Assembly: GCA_021780315.1 (NCBI GenBank)
Contig: JAJXYY010000047.1
Span: 62,001 to 126,000 of the forward strand
Direction: 5' to 3'
From: Acidobacteriota bacterium
GTDB lineage: Bacteria; Acidobacteriota; Terriglobia; Terriglobales; Acidobacteriaceae
Length of the DNA stretch: 64,000 nt
Made by a program: the position numbers and the translations under genes. The notes beneath the pieces are model-generated. The model was given only the letters and a program-made list of their open reading frames with translations. It made no database searches and was not told the DNA's origin. This document shows, one piece after another, positions 57,047 through 64,000 of the stretch; positions within the stretch are counted from its first letter, which is position 1; every line of letters begins with the position of its first letter.

Positions 57047-59611
57047 CTACTGTTTCACCCGCGTCTCGGTACGCACCCGTTGCTCTGCGTCCTCACCTGT
57101 TCCATGCAGCACCATCACACTATTATCGCCTGCATGAAAGCGCAAGACAGCACCCGTAATGGTACCCCGCACCGCATCTACCATCTTCGGCGGTGCATCG
57201 TGCGTCCCCATCATTACAAACATTCCATCCAAAGCTGTGTACACCACCTGCTCGCCCGTTACGCGGCGACCAGGCTGCGTCAGTTCCACTCCACCATGCC
57301 CCTCCACCCGCTCCACGCTCCCGCCCATAAACGACGCCTGTCTCACCGACTTTCCGCCCAGCGGATCCATCTGCACTGTCCCAACCCCACCCGCCGCACG
57401 CAGGTACACCGTCACCGTCTGCCCACTCATCGAACCATCCGAACTGTTCACCACCACTCCACCCGTAAAGTCCGCACGCCGCGTCACGTCGGAGTAGCTC
57501 AACTCCCGGCTCGCCACCCGCACCACCGAAGCCCTCTTCGCCTTGTCCCCTCCCGCACTCACAAATACCGCATGCACAGCCATCGCCGAACCCTGTCCGC
57601 CACCCCGTGCCAACAGATGCCGCGCCTGCTGCTCAAAAATCAGAACCGGAGCCTCCACCTGCGACGCTCCCTGCCACAACCGCGCCAACCTGCCCGCAGC
57701 CCCATAAAACGTTGCCGTGCCCGCGTTGTGCTTCATCTCCGCACGGCTCGCCAACACATGCACAGGATCCTCCGCCGCAGACGCAGCTCCAGAGGACGAG
57801 GCAGCCTGCTCCGGAACGTAGCTCGCCTTCACTGAACCCACCGCTACAGCATCCCCACTCTGCTGCTCCAGTACCACCCGGTCCGCCCACACCACATTCC
57901 CGCCATCGGAGACCTGCACCGCTCCCGTCAACGTCACCTCATCGTTCTGCTGCTCATACTCCGCACGCTCCGCCACCGCTCGCTGCACACTCACTCGCGG
58001 CTGCCCCACGCGCTGCAATCCAGCCTTCGCCACCGGACGATTCGTTACCACCACATGCCCCGTCTGCACCGCCGTAGCAATCTCCGTCGTATGCTCCACC
58101 CCACTCGATCCAGCAGCGTGCGAACCACTCGTCGCCACCGCACCCTGCCGATCCCTGCTCACAAATCGAGCCTCCAGCGTATCCCCCACGCTCGTCTCCT
58201 CCGCCCCCGTCTCACTCACCCGATCCACCGTCGTGTGCCCTACCCCATGCACAAACTGCAACGCAGAGCCTCCATCCACCACCTGAAACGCAGCCGTCAA
58301 TACGTCCCCCGACAGCACACTGCTTGCCCCACCCTTCGCCGAGCCACTCTTCCCTCCAGGCGGCGGAGCACTCACTACCACCAGCTTCGCATCACCCGTC
58401 GCCGTCGCCTCGCGCATCACCACATGCCGCTCATCTAACGCCGTCAATACCAGGTCCACAGTCTTCCCCGTCAGGTCCCGTTCATTCCACGCATCCACAC
58501 CCGACCCACTCCGCTCACGCGTATGCAGATGTACTCCACCGTTCAGAATCACTCGCTCGAGTCGGCCTGCCTTGTCGAACGTTGCGCGTCCCTCCTCCGC
58601 CTCGCCCCGCGTCTGCCGCATCGGCTGGTTCCCCGCCAGATGCACCCCACCCAGCAACACCATGGACTCCATCAGCCCACTGGCATTCAACTTCAGATCT
58701 CCCCGCGAAGCCGTCACCGTCGACCCATCGCCCGTCGCCAGCACCACGCTGCCATCTCCCTCCATCCGCTCCACGGATCCATCGCTCCGCAGATGAATCG
58801 TCGCATGGTCCATCTCTGCCAACCGGCCCTGCTCCGCACCACCCACCACCTCGTACCGCACCTGCGTCAGCGTCGCCAACTCCGTCTGCCGGTTCAACTC
58901 CGCCCGCGCCGCCGTCAACACCACCGGCTGCCCCTGCTCGATCCCATGCACGCTCACCGCCGAGTGCAGTGTCAGCTGCCCCGTGTCCGAGCTGAAATCC
59001 GCTCCCACCGCATGTCCCGTCAGGCCCTTGAACTCAAACTCCAGCGCCTGGTCCGTCGCCGCTACCCCCAGCTTCTGCAAAAACACCAGCCCACTCGTCT
59101 TCACATGGATCAGCCGTTCATCGTCGCCACCATGACCACTCGCTCCTGGTTCTCTCCCATCCGCGCCAAAATCACCCTGCCCCGACGCATACGCAACCTT
59201 CGCACGACTGTCCGCAGGCGCAGGCGCCTCCAGATCGATATGCACCACCCCCATCGCCCGAATCACCCCTGCATTCTGGTCATACTCAAACTCGCTCCCA
59301 TAAATCCGGTCGGCACGATCGGTCTTCCGCCCATACAGCACAATCCCCACATCATGCAGCGTCACCTTGCCATCGTTGCGCTGCACCGCCTTCGCCGCGT
59401 GGATCGTATAGATCGTCTTGCCCTGCACCGACTGCGAGTATGTAAACGCATTCGTCTCCCGCTGGATATCCACCCCCAGCTTCGCCGGCAATCCCGCCAG
59501 AAACCGGTGCGCCCGGTAATGCGCATACCCCAGAAAACCAGCCACCACCAGCGCCAGTACTCCCGCGCCAACCAGCAACCAGACCCGTAGCCTCTCTACC
59601 GAAACATTCAT
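57047..59611 (-). CDS. lptC: LptC/LptA-like LPS transport protein, very long
   Basis: 854 residues. An N-terminal signal anchor ([20 protein letters not shown]) leads into an LptC-like domain ([49 protein letters not shown]), then many OstA/LptA-type jellyroll repeats (e.g. [68 protein letters not shown]). LptC and LptA are normally separate proteins of about 190 residues each; here one chain could span the periplasm. The gene is followed two bases later by lptB. Confidence 0.88.
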   Translation of the reverse strand: MNVSVERLRVWLLVGAGVLALVVAGFLGYAHYRAHRFLAGLPAKLGVDIQRETNAFTYSQSVQGKTIYTIHAAKAVQRNDGKVTLHDVGIVLYGRKTDRADRIYGSEFEYDQNAGVIRAMGVVHIDLEAPAPADSRAKVAYASGQGDFGADGREPGASGHGGDDERLIHVKTSGLVFLQKLGVAATDQALEFEFKGLTGHAVGADFSSDTGQLTLHSAVSVHGIEQGQPVVLTAARAELNRQTELATLTQVRYEVVGGAEQGRLAEMDHATIHLRSDGSVERMEGDGSVVLATGDGSTVTASRGDLKLNASGLMESMVLLGGVHLAGNQPMRQTRGEAEEGRATFDKAGRLERVILNGGVHLHTRERSGSGVDAWNERDLTGKTVDLVLTALDERHVVMREATATGDAKLVVVSAPPPGGKSGSAKGGASSVLSGDVLTAAFQVVDGGSALQFVHGVGHTTVDRVSETGAEETSVGDTLEARFVSRDRQGAVATSGSHAAGSSGVEHTTEIATAVQTGHVVVTNRPVAKAGLQRVGQPRVSVQRAVAERAEYEQQNDEVTLTGAVQVSDGGNVVWADRVVLEQQSGDAVAVGSVKASYVPEQAASSSGAASAAEDPVHVLASRAEMKHNAGTATFYGAAGRLARLWQGASQVEAPVLIFEQQARHLLARGGGQGSAMAVHAVFVSAGGDKAKRASVVRVASRELSYSDVTRRADFTGGVVVNSSDGSMSGQTVTVYLRAAGGVGTVQMDPLGGKSVRQASFMGGSVERVEGHGGVELTQPGRRVTGEQVVYTALDGMFVMMGTHDAPPKMVDAVRGTITGAVLRFHAGDNSVMVLHGTGEDAEQRVRTETRVKQ

Positions 59612-59669
59612 GCGTTCGCCACTTCCATCATCTCACCAACCACCCCTGTACCCCGCTCCCGCCACCCTG

Positions 59670-59675
59670 TACCCT
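59670..59675 (+). promoter_or_regulatory. -10 box of the 227-residue protein gene, leaderless arrangement
   Basis: TACCCT followed by AGTCTT and ATG, six bases between. It lies in CTGTACCC-repeated DNA (about 59650-59675). Confidence 0.35.
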
Positions 59676-59681
59676 AGTCTT

Positions 59682-60365
59682 ATGGCCGATCAGCTCTACC
59701 TTAGCCTCTGGTTCCCCAACTTCCGCTTCCAGGCGCTCCCAGCCGCGCTCGTCTCCGTCCTGCACCAGTTTGCCCGCATCAGCGGCAGCCCCGAGACCCA
59801 GCGTGTCGCCGCTGCCTCCGTATACCCCATCAGCTTCACTGAAGCCCCCACCTACCAGCGCATCTACGTCACCGACGACCGCGCCGAAGACACCTCCGAC
59901 TCCCTCATCGAAAACGCCGTCGCCGAAGCCACCGAGCAACTCCACGACGACATGGCCTACGAGTTCGAAATGCGCTGGAACCTCTGGTCTCCAGACCTCA
60001 CCACCAACGCCGACTCCCGCCTCGACCCACTCTGGAAGCTCCAGCCCTCCACCGTCCGCTTCCTCGGCTTCGGCCCCAGCTTCGACGACGCCACCTTCGA
60101 GCAGAACGGCCACATCCGCATCGACTTCGGACTCGACACCCCCTGGATCTTCGACGACGTCGCCTTCGAAGACCTCCCCACCGACCAGGCCACCACCGAC
60201 CTCAAAGCCCTCGCCCAGAAGCGCATCCAGCAGAACATCGAAATGCTCCTCGCCTTCACCCTCTCCGTGGAAAAAAACTGCGGCATCTCCAGCCGCCTCC
60301 TCTGGACTGAGTCCGGCGAACCCCTCGCCGAAAAACTCATCGCCCGCCTCCAGCGACTCACCTGA
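59682..60365 (+). CDS. Conserved-looking protein of unknown function
   Basis: 227 residues, soluble, no signal peptide or membrane helix. It starts MADQLYLSLWFPNFRFQALP and continues with aromatic and acidic phrases (VYPISFTEAPTYQRIYV, MAYEFEMRWNLWSPDL, TVRFLGFGPSFDDATFEQN, HIRIDFGLDTPWIFDDVAFE) and ends in a helical region (RIQQNIEMLLAFTLSVEKNCG... LAEKLIARLQRL). I know no function; the ordered, low-repeat sequence suggests a real folded protein. It is opposite in strand to its neighbours and stops 18 bases from the end of murG. Lack of RBS and a TACCCT hexamer six bases upstream suggest a leaderless mRNA. Confidence 0.8.
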   Translation: MADQLYLSLWFPNFRFQALPAALVSVLHQFARISGSPETQRVAAASVYPISFTEAPTYQRIYVTDDRAEDTSDSLIENAVAEATEQLHDDMAYEFEMRWNLWSPDLTTNADSRLDPLWKLQPSTVRFLGFGPSFDDATFEQNGHIRIDFGLDTPWIFDDVAFEDLPTDQATTDLKALAQKRIQQNIEMLLAFTLSVEKNCGISSRLLWTESGEPLAEKLIARLQRLT

Positions 60366-60383
60366 TCCCCCACCAGCCCCCGC

Positions 60384-61466
60384 TCAGCCCCGCTGCAGCC
60401 CCACCACCATCGCCCCTATCTCCCGCACCGCATCCGGATGCGCCAGTGCCCGCGCCAGCGCTCCCATCCGCTCCAGCCTCCCGGCATCCCCCAACACGCC
60501 CCGCAACGCCTCCAGCAGCCGCTCAGCCGTCATCTCGGCCTCCACCAGCAACTCCGCCGCACCCGCCGCCGCGAACACCGCCGCATTCTTCGTCTGATGA
60601 TCATCCGCAGCCTGCGGAAACGGCACCAGCACCGCTGCCCTACCCGCCGCCGCCAACTCCGCCATCGTGCTCGCACCGCTCCGGCACAGCACCAGGTCGG
60701 CCTCCGCAAACCGCTCCGGCATGTCCTCCAGATACGCCATCACCTGCCACCCATCCGCACGCGCACCACTCGCCACATACGCCGCCCGCGTCGCCGCCTC
60801 CCCCCGCGGCCCGGTCTGATGCACCAGGCTCAGCCCCGCGAACTCCTCCAGCAGCACCGCCGCAATCTTCGGCATCGTCTCGTTCAGCACCCGCGCCCCC
60901 TGGCTCCCTCCAAACACCAGCAACCGCTGCGCTCCAGTCTTCGCCTTCGCCCCAATCCCGAAAAACTCCCCCCGCACCGGTATCCCTGTCACCCGCGCAT
61001 TCCGGAAGTACCGCCGCGTCTCCTCAAAGTTCACCGCCGCCGCGCTCACCCAGCGCCCCACCAGCCGGTTCGCCAGCCCCGGCACCGCATTCGGCTCAAA
61101 CGCCACCGTCGGCACCCCCAGCACTATCGCCGCCAGCATAGCCGGCCCCGAGGCATACCCACCCACGCCCACCACCACATCCGGCCTGAAGCTCCGCAGC
61201 AACTTCACACACCGCAGCATCCCCAGCGGCAGGTCCGCCAGCGTCCGCACCCGCGTCCACAGCGACACATTCTTCAGCTGCCCCACCCGCATCAGCTCCA
61301 GCGGAAACCCCGCCTCCGGCACCAGCCGTGTCTCCAGCCCCCGCGCCGTCCCCACAAAACGCACCTCAGCCCCATGCGCATCCCGCAACTCCCGCGCAAT
61401 CGCCAGCGCCGGAATCACATGGCCGCCCGTCCCGCCACCCGCCATCAAAACCCGCAGCGTCCCCAC
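60384..61466 (-). CDS. murG: UDP-GlcNAc:lipid I GlcNAc transferase MurG
   Basis: 360 residues. Makes lipid II at the inner face of the membrane. GT28 motifs: LMAGGGTGGHVIPALAIARE, FVGTARGLETRLVPEAGF, VVGVGGYASGPAML, FEPNAVPGLANRLV, LVFGGSQGARVLNETM, VLCRSGASTMAELAAAGRAAVLVPFPQAADDHQTKNA. The ftsW gene ends two bases upstream of its start. The order murD-ftsW-murG is that of dcw clusters. Confidence 0.96.
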   Translation of the reverse strand: MGTLRVLMAGGGTGGHVIPALAIARELRDAHGAEVRFVGTARGLETRLVPEAGFPLELMRVGQLKNVSLWTRVRTLADLPLGMLRCVKLLRSFRPDVVVGVGGYASGPAMLAAIVLGVPTVAFEPNAVPGLANRLVGRWVSAAAVNFEETRRYFRNARVTGIPVRGEFFGIGAKAKTGAQRLLVFGGSQGARVLNETMPKIAAVLLEEFAGLSLVHQTGPRGEAATRAAYVASGARADGWQVMAYLEDMPERFAEADLVLCRSGASTMAELAAAGRAAVLVPFPQAADDHQTKNAAVFAAAGAAELLVEAEMTAERLLEALRGVLGDAGRLERMGALARALAHPDAVREIGAMVVGLQRG

Positions 61467-61468
61467 AG

Positions 61469-62563
61469 CTAATCGATCTCGCGCGTCACATTCAGCAGCA
61501 CACCCATACTCGCCAGCGTCACGAACAGAGATGTCCCTCCAAATGAGATAAACGGCAGCGTAATCCCCTTCGTCGGCAACAGCGCCACCACCACGCTGAT
61601 GTTGAAGAACGCCTGGATCAGCACCGCCGACGTAATCCCGAACGCCAGAAACCGTGCAAACGGATCAGTCGACAGAAACGCCGCCCGCAGCCCACGATAC
61701 CCCAGCATCACAAACAGCCCCACCACCAGCAGCGCGCCGATCATCCCCAACTCCTCGCACACTGTCGCGAAGATAAAGTCCGTATGCGGCTCCGGCAGAT
61801 AGAACAGCTTCTGCCGTCCTTCCATCAATCCCAGCCCGCGCAGCCCGCCCGTCCCCACCGCAATCAGCGACTGCAAAATATGGAACCCCGAACCCCGCGG
61901 ATCAGCCTCCGGATTCAGATACGCCAGCATCCGCGCCCGCCGCCACGGCACCCAGAACAGCATGTAATACAGCACAGGCGCCGCACACGCCATCGCCATC
62001 CCGATATACCGCATCTGCAGCCCCGCCAGATACAACATCAGCATCGTCACCGACGCGCACACCAGCGCCGTACCCAGGTCCGGCTCCTTCAGGATCAACG
62101 CCACAAACACCAGCGGCGGCAGCGCGGCCTTCATCACCGTCCCGCGCCAGTCGTCCATCTTGTGAATGCGCGTCTGCAGAAAATACGCCAGAAAAAGTAT
62201 CAGCGTAGGCTTCGCCAGCTCCGAAGGCTGAAACGTGAAGAATCCCCCAAACCGTATCCAGCGGTGCGTATTGTGCGAGTCCCGCATCGCAAACACACTC
62301 ACCAGCAGCAGCATCGTTACCCCCACCGCAACCGACACCACCTTCGGATTGTTATACCGGCGATAATCCACCTGCATCAGCACCGCCAGCATGATCATCC
62401 CCAGCAGCGCCCACACCGCCTGCTTCATCATGTACGGATACGGCGACCCAAACTGCTCCTTCGCCATCACCGCCGACGCCGAAAAAACCATCACCAACCC
62501 AAAAAGCACCAGCAACAGAACGGTTCCGAAGAGCCACTTGTCCACCCCTACTCTCTTCGCCAT
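61469..62563 (-). CDS. ftsW: Cell-division peptidoglycan glycosyltransferase FtsW
   Basis: 364 residues, about ten membrane segments. SEDS-family glycosyltransferase. Signatures: FSASAVMAKE, QVDYRRYNNP, HRWIRFGGFFTFQPSELAKP, ILKEPDLGTALV, NPEADPRGSGFHILQSLIAVG, GGLRGLGLMEGRQKLFYLPEPHTDFIFA and LLPTKGITLPFISFGGTSL. The catalytic Asp of the family is that of EPDLG. Two bases separate it from murG. Upstream of its ATG lies a 162-base gap containing a 16-base tandem repeat, which may modify expression relative to murD. Confidence 0.96.
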   Translation of the reverse strand: MAKRVGVDKWLFGTVLLLVLFGLVMVFSASAVMAKEQFGSPYPYMMKQAVWALLGMIMLAVLMQVDYRRYNNPKVVSVAVGVTMLLLVSVFAMRDSHNTHRWIRFGGFFTFQPSELAKPTLILFLAYFLQTRIHKMDDWRGTVMKAALPPLVFVALILKEPDLGTALVCASVTMLMLYLAGLQMRYIGMAMACAAPVLYYMLFWVPWRRARMLAYLNPEADPRGSGFHILQSLIAVGTGGLRGLGLMEGRQKLFYLPEPHTDFIFATVCEELGMIGALLVVGLFVMLGYRGLRAAFLSTDPFARFLAFGITSAVLIQAFFNISVVVALLPTKGITLPFISFGGTSLFVTLASMGVLLNVTREID

Positions 62564-62606
62564 CGCCTGCCGCTCCTCAACTACACCTTACTCATCTTCA
62601 AGTTTG

Positions 62607-62664
62607 CCGGAGTCCCGTTCGTCCGGAGTCCCGTTCTTCCGGAGTCCCGTTCGTCCGGAGTCCA
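62607..62664 (-). repeat. 16-base tandem repeat between murD and ftsW
   Basis: Three full units and a partial fourth of CCGGAGTCCCGTTCGT (one copy reads CCGTTCTT), within the murD-ftsW gap of 162 bases. On the coding strand the unit is ACGAACGGGACTCCGG. Not related to the heptanucleotide repeats. Confidence 0.9.
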
Positions 62665-62725
62665 GATCGTTCCACTCCATGCATCGAAAAAACACCGCCA
62701 CGCGAGAACCTCCGCACTGCCCCGC

Positions 62726-64000
62726 CTACTGCAACGCCGTCACTAACTCACGAAACACCCGGCCGCGATGCTCATAATTCTCAAACTGGTCAAAGCTCGA
62801 GCAGGCCGGTGCCAGCAGCACTACTTCGCCCGGCTCCGCAGCCTCCGCGGCCTCGTTCACGGCCACATCCAGCGTACCCGCTGCAACCATCTTCACGACT
62901 CCCTGTAGCTCGCGCTCAATCTTTTCCGCCGCCGAACCTATCGTGTAAACAACCTTTACCCGCTCCCGCACCAGCGGAGCCAGCTGCGTATAGTCCGAGT
63001 CCTTGTCCTTCCCCCCCAGAATCAAGTGGATACCGCCCGCAAACGACGCCACCGCCTTCATCGTCGCATCCACATTCGTCGCCTTCGAGTCGTTGTAATA
63101 CTCCACCCCCTTCACCGTCCCCACCAGCTCCAGACGATGCTCCACCGCCTTGAAGCTCCCCACCGCCGCCCGAATCGTCTCCGCCGACACTCCCGCCAGC
63201 CGCGCCACGCACACCGCCGCCAGCACATTCTCCACGTTATGCGCACCCTTCAGCGGAATCTCGCTCACCGGCATCACCGGCTCCGGCTTCCCACCCTCCT
63301 TCGCCAGAAACAGAACACTCTCCCCATACACAAACGCGCCCTGCTTGATCGGCCGCCGGCCGCTGAACCAGAACACCTGCGGCCCACCACCAGCCTGCAA
63401 TGCGGCCTTCCCCGCCACCATCTGCGTCGCCTTGTCCTCGCCATTCAACACCAGAAAATCACCCGGCCCCTGCCGCTCCGTAATCCGCGCCTTCGCCGCC
63501 GCATAGGCCTCAAAACTCCCATGCCGATCCAGATGGTCCGGCGTAATGTTCAGCACCACCGCAATCTTCGGATGGAACTCCTCCACCGTCTCCAACTGGA
63601 AGCTCGAAACCTCCAGCACACTGGTCGTCTCCGCTGTGCTCGCGCCCACCAGATCAATCACCGGCAGCCCGATATTCCCACCCACCATCGTCGGCAAACC
63701 CGCCCGCTGAAAGATCTCCCCCACCAGCGTCGTCGTGGTCGTCTTCCCATTCGACCCCGTAATCGCCACCACCTGCCCCTGCAGAAACCGGCTCGCCAGC
63801 TCCAACTCCCCGATCACCGGCAGCCCAAACGCCTTCGCCTGCTTCACCTCCGGCGTATCCATCGGCACACCCGGCGAAACCACAATCAAGTCCTGCCGCC
63901 GGAACGTCAACAACCCATGCCCGCCAGCCTCCACCATGATCCCCGCCTCCAGTAGCGCCGGAATCTCCTTCGCCAGCGCCGTAGCGCTACGCGTATCGCT
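62726..64000 (-). CDS. murD: UDP-N-acetylmuramoylalanine-D-glutamate ligase MurD (5' part beyond window)
   Basis: 424 residues are visible; the first roughly 20-40 residues lie beyond position 64000, where the reading frame is still open. Adds D-Glu to UDP-MurNAc-L-Ala. Motifs: VVSPGVPMDTPEVKQA, Walker A VAITGSNGKTTTTTLVGEIF, GGNIGLPVIDLV, VLEVSSFQLETVEEF, VLNITPDHLDRHGSFEAY, VEYYNDSKATNVDATMKAV, HLILGGKDKDSDYTQLAP and the C-terminal LLAPACSSFDQFENYEHRGRVF. It is transcribed towards ftsW and murG. Confidence 0.96.
   Translation of the reverse strand, partial: SDTRSATALAKEIPALLEAGIMVEAGGHGLLTFRRQDLIVVSPGVPMDTPEVKQAKAFGLPVIGELELASRFLQGQVVAITGSNGKTTTTTLVGEIFQRAGLPTMVGGNIGLPVIDLVGASTAETTSVLEVSSFQLETVEEFHPKIAVVLNITPDHLDRHGSFEAYAAAKARITERQGPGDFLVLNGEDKATQMVAGKAALQAGGGPQVFWFSGRRPIKQGAFVYGESVLFLAKEGGKPEPVMPVSEIPLKGAHNVENVLAAVCVARLAGVSAETIRAAVGSFKAVEHRLELVGTVKGVEYYNDSKATNVDATMKAVASFAGGIHLILGGKDKDSDYTQLAPLVRERVKVVYTIGSAAEKIERELQGVVKMVAAGTLDVAVNEAAEAAEPGEVVLLAPACSSFDQFENYEHRGRVFRELVTALQ

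Noticed and set aside
1..64000. Prophage, IS element or integrase genes
   Set aside because: No transposase, integrase or phage structural motif found on either strand; the AT-richer patches carry no mobility gene.

Overview
The window is chromosomal DNA from a high-GC bacterium, most likely an acidobacterium of the Acidobacteriaceae (Granulicella/Edaphobacter/Terriglobus-like). Reasons: several VWFA-domain proteins of the acidobacterial type, a TIGR03118-type secreted protein, PL22 and GH2 plant-polysaccharide enzymes, LPS genes (lpxD, an LpxL-like acyltransferase, lptB, a large lptC/lptA-type gene), and an lpt-rpoN-hpf-rapZ block beside a dcw-type murD-ftsW-murG block. No rRNA or tRNA gene was recognised. 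About 41 of 58 genes lie on the minus strand. The plus strand is C-rich everywhere, so plus-strand genes use C-ending codons and minus-strand genes G-ending codons. This fits a minus strand that is the leading strand.

Layout. 0-1.4 kb: a sigma-54 response regulator (cut by the left edge) coupled to a small unknown gene. 1.7-5.1 kb: rph, a LacD-type aldolase and a secreted protein on the plus strand. 5.1-14.7 kb: guaA, a membrane protein, leuS, an AT-richer orphan, nfo, a CysJ-like reductase and a small barrel protein, mostly minus. 15-20.6 kb: PL22 oligogalacturonate lyase, GH2 glycosidase, TIGR03118 protein. 20.9-32.5 kb: acyl-CoA dehydrogenase, a photolyase-like protein with reversed domain order, transsulfuration enzymes coupled to two VWFA proteins, a polyprenyl synthetase, a third VWFA protein, a zeta-toxin-like module, two Cys-containing secreted proteins, xseB. 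32.5-40 kb: a methionine/folate fusion enzyme, a lipoprotein, a four-helix-bundle protein, bshB1, a MobB-like NTPase, lpxD and an LpxL homologue. 40.1-43 kb: an AT-richer accessory patch. 43-53 kb: LuxR regulator, dcd, HU, priA, UDG, rpoZ, gmk, yicC, MsbA-like ABC transporter. 52.7-64 kb: rapZ, hpf, rpoN, lptB, lptC/A, an unknown protein, murG, ftsW, murD (cut by the right edge).

The strongest unexplained signals are not ordinary genes. (1) A structured element of about 170 nt occurs twice (16.74 and 47.69 kb): a TATACT box, a hairpin whose sequence differs but whose place is kept, three AAGACTTT boxes at identical 29- and 42-nt spacings, then G8. (2) A dispersed heptanucleotide repeat (GGGAGTA-like) lies in frame inside leuS, priA and the methionine/folate fusion gene, and supplies the start of bshB1 and the stop of the MobB-like gene. 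(3) Many first-of-unit genes have a TAnnnT hexamer ending 6-8 nt before the start codon, which suggests leaderless mRNAs. (4) The photolyase-like protein has its FAD domain first and a Rossmann-like domain last. (5) A 52-aa gene too short for usual gene finders overlaps a TTG-started zeta-toxin-like kinase. (6) A 61-aa secreted peptide carries ten cysteines in its last 28 residues.
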